A stretch of 64,000 bases of DNA from contig NZ_JANSGD010000001.1 in the NCBI RefSeq assembly GCF_024742075.1, forward strand, positions 744,001 to 808,000, in the 5' to 3' direction. This DNA comes from Facklamia sp. 7083-14-GEN3. Lineage in GTDB: Bacteria > Bacillota > Bacilli > Lactobacillales > Aerococcaceae. Below the pieces are notes generated by a model. The model did no database searches and was not told the origin of the DNA. It saw only the letters and a list, made by a program, of their open reading frames with translations. Position 1 is the first letter of the stretch. Every line of letters starts with the position of its first letter. A program made the translations under genes and the position numbers. Positions 44,777 to 55,747 of this stretch are shown here, piece by piece.

Positions 44777-45256
44777 TTAAGCTTTAGCCACCTTAGTGAT
44801 TTCCACGTCAAATGCGCCACCAGGTGTTTCAATCGTTACTTTATCGCCTACTTTATGGCCTAGTAAAGCTTGAGCCATTGGCGAATCATTGGAAATCTTA
44901 TATTCCATTGGATCTGCTTCAGCTGACCCTACAATGGTATACGCTTCTTCAGGCCCATCAGGCAATTCGTTAAAAGTCACCGTGCGACCTAGAGTTACTT
45001 CGTTAGCTGCAACATTTTTGTCATCAATGATTTCAGCAAAACGAATCATATTTTCTAATGTTGAAATACGTCCTTCAACAAAAGCCTGCTCATCCTTTGC
45101 TGATTCATACTCTGAGTTCTCAGAAAGATCACCAAAGGAACGGGCTACTTTAATGCGTTCAATAATTTCTGCTCTTTTATTAACTTTTAAATCTTCTAAT
45201 TCAGCTTCTATTTTTTTCTTACCTTCTAAGGTCATTGGATATGTTTTATCTGCCAT
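44777..45256 (-). CDS. greA: Transcript cleavage factor GreA
   Basis: 159 residues: an N-terminal coiled coil with the acidic tip ([18 protein letters not shown]), which enters the RNA polymerase secondary channel and stimulates cleavage of backtracked RNA, and a C-terminal FKBP-like domain ([15 protein letters not shown]). ATG 45256 follows aggag. It comes after udk and mltG, an order common in Lactobacillales. Confidence 0.95.
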   Translation of the reverse strand: MADKTYPMTLEGKKKIEAELEDLKVNKRAEIIERIKVARSFGDLSENSEYESAKDEQAFVEGRISTLENMIRFAEIIDDKNVAANEVTLGRTVTFNELPDGPEEAYTIVGSAEADPMEYKISNDSPMAQALLGHKVGDKVTIETPGGAFDVEITKVAKA

Positions 45257-45275
45257 TTGTTAATACTCCTTCAAA

Positions 45276-45896
45276 TTAATTAATAATTGTGTTAATTTTA
45301 GTTACTAATAAATCGATCGCCACATGATTATGGCCGCCTTCTGGAACGATAATGTCCGCATAGCGTTTAGTTGGTTCTGTAAATTGATGATGCATTGGCT
45401 TAACAACTGTTTCGTACTGTTCAAGAACAGATTCTACAGAACGTCCTCTTTTAATAACATCGCGTTTAATTCTTCGGGAAAGGCGAATATCATCTTCCGT
45501 ATCCACATATATTTTTATATCACATAAGTCACGAATCAGTTTGTCTTCAAAAATTAAAATACCTTCAAGAATTAACACATCGCGCGAAGCTTCAGTGCGT
45601 GTTTCTGGAGAACGTGTATGGTTCACAAAATCATAAATAGGAACCTCGATTGTTTCCCCTCTTATGAAAGCTTGGATATGTTCAAAAAACAAGTCATTAT
45701 CAAAAGCAAAAGGATGGTCGTAATTGGTTTTTAATCTTTCCTCAAATGTGAGATGACTTTGATCCTTATAATAATTATCTTGCGCTAAGACCAAAACGGA
45801 CATCTCAGTAAATTGTTCTAAGATTCTTTTACTCACACTTGATTTACCTGAACCCGATCCACCAGTAACACCGATGATAATTGGTCTATTCCCCAT
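45276..45896 (-). CDS. udk: Uridine kinase
   Basis: A 206-residue enzyme that phosphorylates uridine and cytidine with ATP or GTP in pyrimidine salvage. The P-loop [12 protein letters not shown] lies near residues 9-20 and DYDHPFAFD-type segments follow ([14 protein letters not shown]). ATG 45896 is chosen, with aaggagtg upstream; a longer frame to 45941 would overlap a terminator hairpin. It sits between mltG and greA. Confidence 0.93.
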   Translation of the reverse strand: MGNRPIIIGVTGGSGSGKSSVSKRILEQFTEMSVLVLAQDNYYKDQSHLTFEERLKTNYDHPFAFDNDLFFEHIQAFIRGETIEVPIYDFVNHTRSPETRTEASRDVLILEGILIFEDKLIRDLCDIKIYVDTEDDIRLSRRIKRDVIKRGRSVESVLEQYETVVKPMHHQFTEPTKRYADIIVPEGGHNHVAIDLLVTKINTIIN

Positions 45897-45924
45897 TACT
45901 TCACTCCTTTGATTGACGCATACA

Positions 45925-45969
45925 TAAAAGAAAGCAACCACCTAACAAAAGGTGATTACTTACTTTCTA
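45925..45969 (-). terminator. Hairpin between mltG and udk
   Basis: AATCACCT and AGGTGGTT form the core of a minus-strand hairpin, extended by GAAAG/CTTTC and followed by TTTT. It probably ends mltG transcripts or attenuates read-through into udk. Confidence 0.6.
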
Positions 45970-46090
45970 TTGAACTTGCTCAAAACTATACTTAAGAAAA
46001 TAACATATAAGTAAGCTTAATGCAAGCCTTATCATATTACATTTTAATAAAATTTGTAGCGCTTGTTAAAAGATTCATTTGTCTTATTAA

Positions 46091-47278
46091 CTATTCTTGT
46101 GACTCTACGTTTTCTTGATTGGCTTCTTGTTCCGCTTCATCAAAGAATGGTTGAACGTATTGCTCTACCAAGGCACTGTGCTCAGCTTCAGTGGCAGAAT
46201 AGTAGATTTCACCGGTATTCATATCTGCAACAAAGTAATAATTATCGCTATAAGTTGGGTATATAGTTGCCATAATGGATGATAGGGAAGGACTATTAAT
46301 CGGTCCTACTGGCAAGCCAGCATTTTGATAAGTATTATAAGGCGAATCTACCTCTAAATCTTCAAAGGTAACCAACTCTTTGTGCTCTCCAAGTGCATAG
46401 ATAACAGTAATATCACTTTGTAAAGGCATTTCAATGTTTAGACGGTTGAAGAAAACACCCGCGACTAAGGCCCGGTCTTCATCAGTCGATGCTTCACGTT
46501 CAACAACCGAAGCTAAAGTTAATAGTTGATGATAGCTTAGCCAAGTATTGTTAAGATCTTCTTGCAGTTTTTGGAACTCAATATTAGACTTTTCAACCAT
46601 ATTAATAATTAAATCATCTGCCGTCATCCCAGCTATATAGTCATAAGTAGCTGGGAAAAGATAACCCTCTAAACGATATTTTAAGCCTTCAATTTCAGAT
46701 AACGGTTGAATCAGGCTTGGAAAACGTCCAAGCAATTCTTCAAATAAATCTTCACTTTGAACTCTGTCCATAAAGGCTTCTGCTTCAATCGGCGTTTGTT
46801 CAGCTACTACTTCAGCAATATCAGTCAATTGCATTCCTTCGACAACCGTAAGCGTCGTATCGATATCTTCCTGAATCGGTTCGCCGCCTTTATTTAAAGT
46901 AGCAATCAGTTGGTCTGCATTCATATTAGGCTTCAATTGATAATGTCCTGCTTGAAAGTCACTAGCTCCTTTAAATTTCATAAACAAATTAAAAATTTGA
47001 CTATTGTTAACCAACTTTTCATCTTCTAAAATTTGTGCAATATCACTAGAAGTCGACCCGATAGGTATCGTCACTTCGATTGCTTCAGAACTATTGGCAT
47101 CTACCGGCCCTAAATCTTTATCTAGTTTCCAATAAATTAATAAGGATCCTACCACTAAAGTAATAAAAAATATCCAGAGAATAATTTTAATTACTCGATT
47201 GGTCCAAAGTAATTCTTTAACATGCATGGTTTCATTTACTTTTGCATCTTCTCGTATTTTATTCCAATCTATCTTCAT
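46091..47278 (-). CDS. mltG: Endolytic murein transglycosylase MltG
   Basis: 395 residues. One membrane helix (about 32-50) follows a charged N-terminus, then an external YceG/MltG domain with the catalytic Glu in LASVVEREASTDED and the substrate region PYNTYQNAGLPVGPINSP. MltG cuts nascent glycan strands, sets their length, and acts with the elongation machinery. ggagg precedes ATG 47278. The C-terminal acidic tail (EEAEQEANQENVES) is non-catalytic. Confidence 0.93.
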   Translation of the reverse strand: MKIDWNKIREDAKVNETMHVKELLWTNRVIKIILWIFFITLVVGSLLIYWKLDKDLGPVDANSSEAIEVTIPIGSTSSDIAQILEDEKLVNNSQIFNLFMKFKGASDFQAGHYQLKPNMNADQLIATLNKGGEPIQEDIDTTLTVVEGMQLTDIAEVVAEQTPIEAEAFMDRVQSEDLFEELLGRFPSLIQPLSEIEGLKYRLEGYLFPATYDYIAGMTADDLIINMVEKSNIEFQKLQEDLNNTWLSYHQLLTLASVVEREASTDEDRALVAGVFFNRLNIEMPLQSDITVIYALGEHKELVTFEDLEVDSPYNTYQNAGLPVGPINSPSLSSIMATIYPTYSDNYYFVADMNTGEIYYSATEAEHSALVEQYVQPFFDEAEQEANQENVESQE

Positions 47279-47396
47279 ACTTCCTCCTAATAGCCTAATG
47301 TTGTTAGCATTATAGCAAATAACACAGTAAATGACTATCCTGACCTAATTAATGATTGATTAAATTATTGTTTCAAGCTTCTAGATTTAAAATAAG

Positions 47397-47431
47397 AAAA
47401 AACTCCTACCGATTTACTAATCGGTAAGAGC
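47397..47431 (-). terminator. Terminator of the ireB-ruvX-DUF1292 operon
   Basis: CTTACCGATT pairs with AATCGGTAGGAG on the minus strand, followed by six T. Confidence 0.8.
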
Positions 47432-47444
47432 ATGGATTCATTGC

Positions 47445-47750
47445 CTATTCTTCGTCATCAGCCAAGAATGTGTTTAACACCTCGTCAATCATATCCCATT
47501 CTTCTTCTGTTTCAATGGCTTCAAGATCGCCAGAAGTACCATCTGCATTTTCTTTGTAAGCATAAGCTTGAATTTCTACTTCTTCTTCATCGCTTGTTCC
47601 GGCTGGATAAATCAGTACATAAGATTTACCATAATCTTGTGAATCAAAGGTAAATAGAATTTCATATAACGATTCATTGCCTTCTTCATCGACAACTGTA
47701 ATGTAATCAACTTCTTTTTCTTCGTGTTCATGGTTGTGTTCTTCTACCAT
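47445..47750 (-). CDS. DUF1292 (UPF0473) family protein
   Basis: A 101-residue acidic protein ([24 protein letters not shown] at the N-terminus, in parts) of the conserved DUF1292 family, found beside ruvX and ireB in most Firmicutes. The function is not established. ggggtg precedes ATG 47750, 10 bases after the ruvX stop, so it is in the same operon. Confidence 0.9.
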   Translation of the reverse strand: MVEEHNHEHEEKEVDYITVVDEEGNESLYEILFTFDSQDYGKSYVLIYPAGTSDEEEVEIQAYAYKENADGTSGDLEAIETEEEWDMIDEVLNTFLADDEE

Positions 47751-47760
47751 TTTAACACCC

Positions 47761-48195
47761 CTATTTCTTGTAATTTAAGTAATTTTGTAAAATCATCACT
47801 GCCGCTAATTTATCGATCACTTTTTTACGTTTTTTGCGTGAGACATTACCTTCTTCAATCAGCATCCGTTGCGCTTGTGAAGTGGTCAATCGCTCATCTT
47901 GATAGATAATTTGACAGTCTGGAACGAGCTTTTGCAGATTTTCACCAAATGTTTGGGAAGCTTCTGCGCGGGGTCCCATTGTATTATTCATATTTTTAGG
48001 TAAACCAATAATAATCTTATCGACTTTATATTCTTCGATAAGTTCTTGTAGACGTTGGTAGCCAAAGTCGCCTGATTCTTCATCAATCGATATGGTTTCA
48101 ATTCCTTGAGCCGTCCAGCCCATTAAATCACTAATAGCGACCCCTACCGTTTTAGACCCAACATCAAGGCCCATGCTACGATTTCCAATCGGCAT
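47761..48195 (-). CDS. ruvX: Pre-16S rRNA nuclease / YqgF-type Holliday-junction resolvase homologue
   Basis: 144 residues with an RNase H-like fold: [15 protein letters not shown] carries the first catalytic Asp, [11 protein letters not shown] the second motif, and [15 protein letters not shown] the third. The protein matures the 5' end of 16S rRNA; it was first described as a RuvC-like resolvase. aaaggag precedes ATG 48195. Confidence 0.93.
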   Translation of the reverse strand: MPIGNRSMGLDVGSKTVGVAISDLMGWTAQGIETISIDEESGDFGYQRLQELIEEYKVDKIIIGLPKNMNNTMGPRAEASQTFGENLQKLVPDCQIIYQDERLTTSQAQRMLIEEGNVSRKKRKKVIDKLAAVMILQNYLNYKK

Positions 48196-48198
48196 GAA

Positions 48199-48471
48199 CT
48201 AGGACTCCTTTTGTGTTAAGTAATATTTGACTAATTTTTCAACAATTTCATCGCGTTCATGACGGCGGATGATATTACGCGCATCATTGTGACGCGGAAT
48301 ATAGGCCGGGTCACCTGATAAGAGATAGCCCACGATTTGATTGACTGGGTCATACCCCTTCTCCTCCAATGCGCGATAGACGATTTCTAAGCTCTCACGA
48401 ACTGTGTGTTGGTTTAAATCATCTAACTTAAAGAGTATTGTTTCATCTAATGATTGCATGGATGCATTCAC
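48199..48471 (-). CDS. ireB: IreB family regulatory phosphoprotein
   Basis: 90 residues of the UPF0297/IreB family. In Enterococcus, IreB is a substrate of the PASTA kinase IreK and lowers intrinsic cephalosporin resistance. [13 protein letters not shown] is the N-terminal region that carries the phosphorylated Thr in IreB. Starts at 48471 and 48459 (MQSLDET) are both possible. The order ireB-ruvX-DUF1292 downstream of alaS is the usual Firmicute arrangement. Confidence 0.92.
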   Translation of the reverse strand: MNASMQSLDETILFKLDDLNQHTVRESLEIVYRALEEKGYDPVNQIVGYLLSGDPAYIPRHNDARNIIRRHERDEIVEKLVKYYLTQKES

Positions 48472-48611
48472 CGAACCTTTCTTAATTTATCAACTTCATA
48501 CATCCTTAGTTGATTTGTTACGTACTATCTTTAGTTTACCATAATTTCCGATGAAAAGGCTCTTATTATGCTTTTTTTATGGCTTTTTCAATATTACGAT
48601 TTTGTTTCAAA

Positions 48612-51260
48612 CTAAGCTAATAAATTCTCAATCTCTTGCGCAACCGCTTCTAATAACTGAGGGATTCCTGCTGGGTTTTTACCTCCTGCTTGCGCCATAG
48701 TCGGACGACCGCCTCCGCCACCTTGAATGTGCTTCGCTAATGGTTTAATCAAGTCTCCCGCTTTGATGCCTTTAGCCACTGTTTCTTGATCCACTAAAAC
48801 TAAAAGATTGGCTTTATCCTCATGAGAAGTAGCTAACACAAGAATATTAGAAGCTGCTTTTTCTTGCCAGGTATCGCCTAAAGATCTTAACGAATCCATA
48901 TTTTGATTGTCTACGCTCGCTGCAATAAAGCTTATATCTTTAACGTTTTGTACATTATCGAAGATTTCACCAGAAGCTTCTTGCATTAAGCGCGCAGTCA
49001 AGGAGTCGATTTCAGATTGCTGTGCTTTTAGATCGTGTTGCAACTGATCAATCTTATTGAGCAATTGATCACTTTGGCTAACTTTTAATTGATTTTGAAC
49101 CTCTTTTAGTAGCGATTCATTCTTTTGATAGTTGGCAATAGCCGCTTGACCTGTTAGGGCTTCAATTCGGCGTAAGCCTGCACCAATTCCACTTTCAGTC
49201 ATCAATTTAAAGGTACCAATCTCATTGGTATTTTTAACGTGAGTTCCCCCACACAATTCGATGGACTCATTGCCCACATTAACGACGCGCACAATTGACC
49301 CATATTTTTCACCAAAGAGTGCCATAGCTCCCATTGCTTTTGCTTCGTCTATTGGCATTTCATTGATGTCAACATTAATAGCATTTTCAACCATAAAGTT
49401 TACATACGACTCCACTTGTTTAAGCTCTTCAGCTGACATCTTACCAAAATGTGAAAAGTCAAAACGTAAGCGGTCTGGTCCTACATATGAGCCTTTTTGA
49501 TTAGCGTGGTCACCCAAAACTTCTTTTAAGGCCTTATGTAATAAGTGAGTAGCGGTATGGTTTTGATTGGTCCGCATTCTAGCTTGACGATCAACCGTCA
49601 AAGTATAAGATTGATTACGATTTAGCGGCATTTCAAATGTTTTCACCTTATGCATAAATTGACCATGAGGACTCTTTTGCACATCTAATACTTCAGCCAA
49701 CATTTGATCACCATCAAAAATACCACCTAAATCCGCTACTTGGCCTCCCATTTCGGCATAGAATGGTGAACGGTTAAAGAATACAATTCCTTCACTATTA
49801 GCCGGTAATTGGTCAACTTCTTGGTCATCTACTACGATATACTTGATGGTCGCATTGCTAGTTAATTGATCATAACCGACAAAATCAAAATCATAGTCAA
49901 TACCTTGGAGAGTTGGTGACTGGATAGCCATTGATCCTTCATCGGAACGTGCGGCACGAGCTCTTTCTCTTTGTTCTTCCATAGCTGTTTCAAAGCCTTC
50001 CATGTCTACTTTTAGTCCTTCCTTTTCAGCCATTTCTTGCGTTAATTCAAGTGGGAAACCGAAGGTATCGTATAGATGGAAAGCTTTTTCTCCTGTAATG
50101 GTCGTTTGCCCTTCTTGACGAACCGCATCGATCACTTGCTGAAGTTGAACTTCTCCTTCTTCAATGGTTTCATGGAAACGTTGTTCTTCTTTTAAAAGAA
50201 CTTCTTTAACAAAGCTTTCTTTTTCGATGAGCTCTTTATAAGGGTCGCCCATCATAGCGACAATAATTGGTACTAAATCCGAGATAAAAAGATGATTAAT
50301 TCCTAATTTACGCCCATGCATAACGGCGCGACGGATTAAGCGTCTTAAGATATAGCCGCGTCCTTCATTTGACGGTAATGCACCATCAGCAATAGCAAAG
50401 GATACTGCACGGATATGATCAGCAATTACCTTGAAAGAAGTATCCGTTTTAACAGCCTCACCATAATTAATAGTTGTCAAATTACCGATTGCTTCAATAA
50501 TTGGCATAAATAAATCGGTCTCAAAGTTTGTCGGTACATCTTGCATAACTGCAGCCATACGTTCTAGGCCCATACCAGTATCAACGTTCTTATTAGGCAA
50601 GGGTTGGTAGCTGCCATCTGGCATATGGTTGAATTGTGAGAATACTAAGTTCCAAATTTCTAAGTAACGTTCATTCTCTCCGCCTGGATACATTTCAGGA
50701 TCATCATCTGAAAGATTTTGATACTTTTCACCACGGTCGAAGAAGATTTCTGAATCGGGACCACATGGTCCGGCACCAATATCCCAGAAATTATCTTCCA
50801 CAGCGACTATATGCTCTTCATCTAAGCCACACTTATCCATCCAGATGTGTTTTGTTTCTTCGTCTTCAGGATAATAAGTCACATATAAGCGTTCAGGATC
50901 AAAGTTTAACCACTTCTCATCCGTTAAAAATTCCCATGCCCATTGGATGGCTTCTTCTTTAAAGTAATCACCAATTGACCAGTTGCCTAGCATCTCAAAC
51001 AAGGTATGGTGGCGTGCAGTCACACCCACATTTTCGATATCATTGGTACGAATACACTTTTGAACATTAGCGATTTTTGGATTGTCAGGAACTTCCGTTC
51101 CATCCATATATTTCTTCAAAGCCGCAACCCCTGAGTTAATCCATAAAAGCGTTGGATCGTTAATTGGGATTAAGTTCGCTGAGGGAACAATTTGATGATT
51201 TTTTTCTGCGAAGAAGTCTAAAAACTTCTGACGTATTTCTTTACTCTTTAATGGTTTCAT
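48612..51260 (-). CDS. alaS: Alanyl-tRNA synthetase
   Basis: 882 residues, normal length. The class II aminoacylation core is at the N-terminus, the editing domain has NHTATHLLHKAL and the zinc motif CGGTH, and the C-terminal DHHA1 domain ends GGGGGRPTMAQAGGKNPA. Editing removes mischarged Ser and Gly. gaaggag precedes ATG 51260. An alanine T-box leader controls it (51283-51478). Confidence 0.97.
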   Translation of the reverse strand: MKPLKSKEIRQKFLDFFAEKNHQIVPSANLIPINDPTLLWINSGVAALKKYMDGTEVPDNPKIANVQKCIRTNDIENVGVTARHHTLFEMLGNWSIGDYFKEEAIQWAWEFLTDEKWLNFDPERLYVTYYPEDEETKHIWMDKCGLDEEHIVAVEDNFWDIGAGPCGPDSEIFFDRGEKYQNLSDDDPEMYPGGENERYLEIWNLVFSQFNHMPDGSYQPLPNKNVDTGMGLERMAAVMQDVPTNFETDLFMPIIEAIGNLTTINYGEAVKTDTSFKVIADHIRAVSFAIADGALPSNEGRGYILRRLIRRAVMHGRKLGINHLFISDLVPIIVAMMGDPYKELIEKESFVKEVLLKEEQRFHETIEEGEVQLQQVIDAVRQEGQTTITGEKAFHLYDTFGFPLELTQEMAEKEGLKVDMEGFETAMEEQRERARAARSDEGSMAIQSPTLQGIDYDFDFVGYDQLTSNATIKYIVVDDQEVDQLPANSEGIVFFNRSPFYAEMGGQVADLGGIFDGDQMLAEVLDVQKSPHGQFMHKVKTFEMPLNRNQSYTLTVDRQARMRTNQNHTATHLLHKALKEVLGDHANQKGSYVGPDRLRFDFSHFGKMSAEELKQVESYVNFMVENAINVDINEMPIDEAKAMGAMALFGEKYGSIVRVVNVGNESIELCGGTHVKNTNEIGTFKLMTESGIGAGLRRIEALTGQAAIANYQKNESLLKEVQNQLKVSQSDQLLNKIDQLQHDLKAQQSEIDSLTARLMQEASGEIFDNVQNVKDISFIAASVDNQNMDSLRSLGDTWQEKAASNILVLATSHEDKANLLVLVDQETVAKGIKAGDLIKPLAKHIQGGGGGRPTMAQAGGKNPAGIPQLLEAVAQEIENLLA

Positions 51261-51282
51261 GTCGCATTCTCCTTCAATAAAA

Positions 51283-51478
51283 ATAAAGAGTCATTATATG
51301 CAAGGGCGCTTAACCGCGGTACCACCTTGCTTATAATAACTCTTGGTTATCTCTTTAAGTGACTGTTAACGCCAGCAAAACGCTAATCTTTCGATTAGTC
51401 CGTATGAGGGAGCATCAATGTCGTGATTACTTGCACCAAACGTAATCTCTCTAGAATGACCTGACATGTCCTCTACCC
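51283..51478 (-). promoter_or_regulatory. T-box leader of alaS
   Basis: It has the invariant T-box GGTGGTACCGCG (51314-51326) before a terminator hairpin in which AAGAGTTATTATA and CATATAATGACTCTT form the long stem, followed by TATTTTT. Uncharged tRNA-Ala would bind stem I and the T-box and favour antitermination. A GCU in CATTGATGCTCCC may be the specifier, but I could not fold stem I with certainty. Confidence 0.9.
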
Positions 51479-51483
51479 TTAGT

Positions 51484-51512
51484 AATATAGCAATATTTGT
51501 TTAAAAGGTCAA
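51484..51512 (-). promoter_or_regulatory. Promoter of alaS
   Basis: TTGACC (51507-51512), 17 bases and TATATT (51484-51489) on the minus strand, just before the T-box leader. Confidence 0.7.
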
Positions 51513-51602
51513 TCACAAATAATAATACCTTCTAATGTAACATTTATTCAAAAGACAATAAAAGACTGTTTGACTAACTAATAGATTAAAAGGGCGTTTT
51601 TA

Positions 51603-54041
51603 CTAAACAAAATCTTCCGGCTTGATTCCTTCCATCCCAATCATAGGATCAACTTGCCAAATAGTTTGATCATTTAAGACGAAGTTTTCTTTTGGTGTTT
51701 TACTTTCGGATACTTGGGTTGCACTTTCTTGGTCTAAGATAAGGGCTTTTTCTTTATCTTCCTCTTGTTTCTTTTCTTGTGTCGGCTCTTGTCTTGTTTC
51801 TTGCTCTGACAAGTTTAATTGTAAGTATTCTGCTAATTTGGTTTTCCGTTCAATTTGAACTTGCGAAACCGCCTTGTTAAAACTTTGAGGGTTCCCCACC
51901 ATGACTAGTGATTTAACCGCTCGTGTCACAGCAGTATAGATGATGTCCCTTCTCAACATGCGTGAATAGCGGTCCACTAGTGGTAGAATGACTAAATCAT
52001 ATTCTGATCCTTGTGCCTTATGAATGGAACAACAATAAGCCAAGGTCAACTGATCGAGTTCATTTTTACGATAATGGATCTCATTGCCATCAAAATCTAC
52101 AATCACTTCTTCCACATTATTAGAACTTTCTTTTGCCGTTAAAATAGCGGTGATTTTACCAATGTCTCCATTGTAAACACTATCTTCCGTGTTATTTACC
52201 AGTTGCAGAACCTTATCTCCTAAACGGTATACTTGATCAAAGTGTTTAATCTCACGTTTTTTTGAACTAGCGGGATTTAACATTTCTTGCATTAAATCAT
52301 TGATTTGATTGATACCTCCAGGCCCCTTATACATTGGCGCTAGGACTTGTAGGGTTTGGCTATTAAAGCCTTTTTTAACAGCAGCTGCTACAATCTGTCC
52401 AACCACATCGCTGACTTGTTGAGCAGAGCAAGGGATAAATGAGCGGTCATTATGCTTGGTTAAAAAGTCTTCTGGCAGATAGCCTTGACGAATTTGGTGA
52501 GCTAAATGAACGATGGATGAATCTTCAGACTGGCGATAAATTTTAGTAAGCGAAACGGTTGGTATTACCCCCGATTCAATGATATCTGAAAAAACTTTAC
52601 CGGGTCCTACTGAGGGAAGTTGGTCCTTGTCGCCCACAAACACTACTTGCATTTCATAGGGAATGGCTTGTAGTAACCAATTCATTAACCACACATCAAC
52701 CATAGACATTTCGTCGACTATTAAAAGGCTGCCATCAATCATCATTGGATCAAAATCTTTCAAAGTAGACTCACGGTTATAACCAATTAGGCGGTGAATA
52801 GTAGAGGCTGGTATATGAGAAGTTTCTTGCATGCGTTTGGCTGCCCTACCTGTCGGAGCGGCTAAACGGATAGGCGAATCAAAATTATCCTCATTAAGAT
52901 CGGCCAGATCATAGCCATGTAAGATTGCATGTAAATAGATGAGTCCTTGTACTAAGGTGGTCTTTCCGGTTCCTGGACCTCCGGTAATAATAGATAGAGG
53001 GGATTGAATAGCTAATTTTAGTGCTTGCTGCTGCTCTTGATCATAATTAATTTTAATTAAGGCCATTACATCCTCAATCGCTTGATCAATCTCCTCTTCT
53101 TCAAATCGCTCGACTTGTTCGGCCATCAAATAATCATGAATCTTTTTACTGCTTCCGTACTCAGCATAGAAAATTGAGGGGATTACAAGATCTTCTCCTA
53201 CCACTAACAACTGTTCTTGACTAATCGCAATATCTAATCCCTTAGCTAACAAGTCATCCTCAATCAGAAAGCGACGACTTTTTTCTAGCAGGTCGCGTGC
53301 AGTCCTTAATGAATCGGGGATTGGCACATAGGTATCTCCTTGATCGATAGAAACTTGGGCCACTGACATGGTAATAGCTGAAGCAATTCGTTCAGCTGAA
53401 TCGGGTTGTATCCCTAATTGTTCTGCTAATTGGTCCGCTTTAGTGAATCCAATCCCTTCAATTTCGGTGACTAATTGATAGGGATTTTCTTTTATTTGCT
53501 CCAGTGTATTCGACTGAAACTTCTTATAGATTCTATCTGCTAAATTGGGACCAAAGCCCCATACAGTTAACTGCATAAAAATGCGTTCGGTTCCTTGAAA
53601 TTTTAAAAGACTGGCTCTTAATTGATCGGCAACTTTACCTGTTAAACCACTGACTTTGTCTAGAGCATTGGGGTCATCAAGGATTTGATCAATTGCTGTT
53701 TCCCCTAATGCCTCTACGATTTTTGTGGCTGTTTTAGGTCCTACGCCTTTGAAGCGATTACTGGACAAATAATCAATTAAACCCTTGCGTGAAGTCGGCA
53801 TCAATTGCTGGTAGCGAGTGACGGAAAATTGCTGTCCAAAACGTGGATGGTTGACTAATTTCCCAAAAAATTGATAGGGCGTATCATAATGAATAGTTGT
53901 AAATTGACCCGTAATCACTAATTCCTCTTCGACTAAGAGACTGGTTTGGTCTAAATCGACACTGATGCGCAAAACCTTATAAAAATTTTGATCATTTTCG
54001 AAGATGATACTCTCCACACTACCTACTATTAATTCTTCCAT
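51603..54041 (-). CDS. recD2: ATP-dependent DNA helicase RecD2
   Basis: An 812-residue SF1B helicase. The N-terminal half has helix-hairpin-helix segments (FKGVGPKTATKIVEALGE) and the RecD2-specific domains. Walker A is GGPGTGKTT near residue 355, and VDEMSMVDVWLMNWLL is the DExx region. The C-terminal SIIHKAQGSEYD-type motif is present (CCSIHKAQGSEYD). RecD2 acts outside RecBCD in repair and replication-fork handling in Gram-positives. A glutamate/lysine-rich tail (QEPTQEKKQEEDKEK) ends the protein. Confidence 0.94.
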   Translation of the reverse strand: MEELIVGSVESIIFENDQNFYKVLRISVDLDQTSLLVEEELVITGQFTTIHYDTPYQFFGKLVNHPRFGQQFSVTRYQQLMPTSRKGLIDYLSSNRFKGVGPKTATKIVEALGETAIDQILDDPNALDKVSGLTGKVADQLRASLLKFQGTERIFMQLTVWGFGPNLADRIYKKFQSNTLEQIKENPYQLVTEIEGIGFTKADQLAEQLGIQPDSAERIASAITMSVAQVSIDQGDTYVPIPDSLRTARDLLEKSRRFLIEDDLLAKGLDIAISQEQLLVVGEDLVIPSIFYAEYGSSKKIHDYLMAEQVERFEEEEIDQAIEDVMALIKINYDQEQQQALKLAIQSPLSIITGGPGTGKTTLVQGLIYLHAILHGYDLADLNEDNFDSPIRLAAPTGRAAKRMQETSHIPASTIHRLIGYNRESTLKDFDPMMIDGSLLIVDEMSMVDVWLMNWLLQAIPYEMQVVFVGDKDQLPSVGPGKVFSDIIESGVIPTVSLTKIYRQSEDSSIVHLAHQIRQGYLPEDFLTKHNDRSFIPCSAQQVSDVVGQIVAAAVKKGFNSQTLQVLAPMYKGPGGINQINDLMQEMLNPASSKKREIKHFDQVYRLGDKVLQLVNNTEDSVYNGDIGKITAILTAKESSNNVEEVIVDFDGNEIHYRKNELDQLTLAYCCSIHKAQGSEYDLVILPLVDRYSRMLRRDIIYTAVTRAVKSLVMVGNPQSFNKAVSQVQIERKTKLAEYLQLNLSEQETRQEPTQEKKQEEDKEKALILDQESATQVSESKTPKENFVLNDQTIWQVDPMIGMEGIKPEDFV

Positions 54042-54126
54042 CCACTCTCACCTCACTTTTAAGTCCTATTATATCAATCTTTTTTATTAGGAACTAGCAT
54101 TGATAAAGGCCGCATTTGGCCGCAAT

Positions 54127-54157
54127 AAAAGTCACCCTAAATGCTTAGGGTGACTTT
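54127..54157 (-). terminator. Terminator of mnmA
   Basis: AAAGTCACCCTAA pairs with TTTAGGGTGACTTTT, beside the mnmA stop. Confidence 0.85.
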
Positions 54158-54160
54158 GGC

Positions 54161-55381
<1,221 letters not shown>

Positions 55382-55394
55382 TCAAAACTATTTA

Positions 55395-55733
55395 CTATTT
55401 TACTTCAACAAGAACGTTTCGGTCAACAAATCCGTCGAAAATGAAATTTATTTTTTCAATTACCATCTCGTTGTTGGCCAGGCTAAACACATTAACCGCT
55501 TGCAAGCCATTAGAATTTACAGTTGAAATTTTCAAACCATTTAAATCCGCATTAACCGTTACCTTTAAAACTAGACCTGTACGATGTGTCGAATCTAATT
55601 CTCGTTTATATAAGAAGTTACCTCCACGAGTTTCATTGAAACCATTATCTCTTAAAGTATAAGGTTTACATTCTGGACTGACTTCAAAAGTTCGATTGAA
55701 ACCTAATAATTTTGCTTCTGGTGTAAATGCCAT
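55395..55733 (-). CDS. DUF1831 family protein
   Basis: 112 residues of the DUF1831 family (AFTPEAKLLGFNRTFEVSP). It has no known function but is regularly placed between a NifS-type cysteine desulfurase and mnmA in lactobacilli, as here, which suggests a part in sulfur transfer. It has one Cys (SPECKPYT). A hairpin between it and mnmA (55336-55376) may reduce read-through. A good site precedes ATG 55733. Confidence 0.85.
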   Translation of the reverse strand: MAFTPEAKLLGFNRTFEVSPECKPYTLRDNGFNETRGGNFLYKRELDSTHRTGLVLKVTVNADLNGLKISTVNSNGLQAVNVFSLANNEMVIEKINFIFDGFVDRNVLVEVK

Positions 55734-55747
55734 AGTTCTACTCCTTA

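Noticed and set aside
51283-51478. Short open frames inside the alaS leader
   Set aside because: The region is fully explained by the T-box leader.
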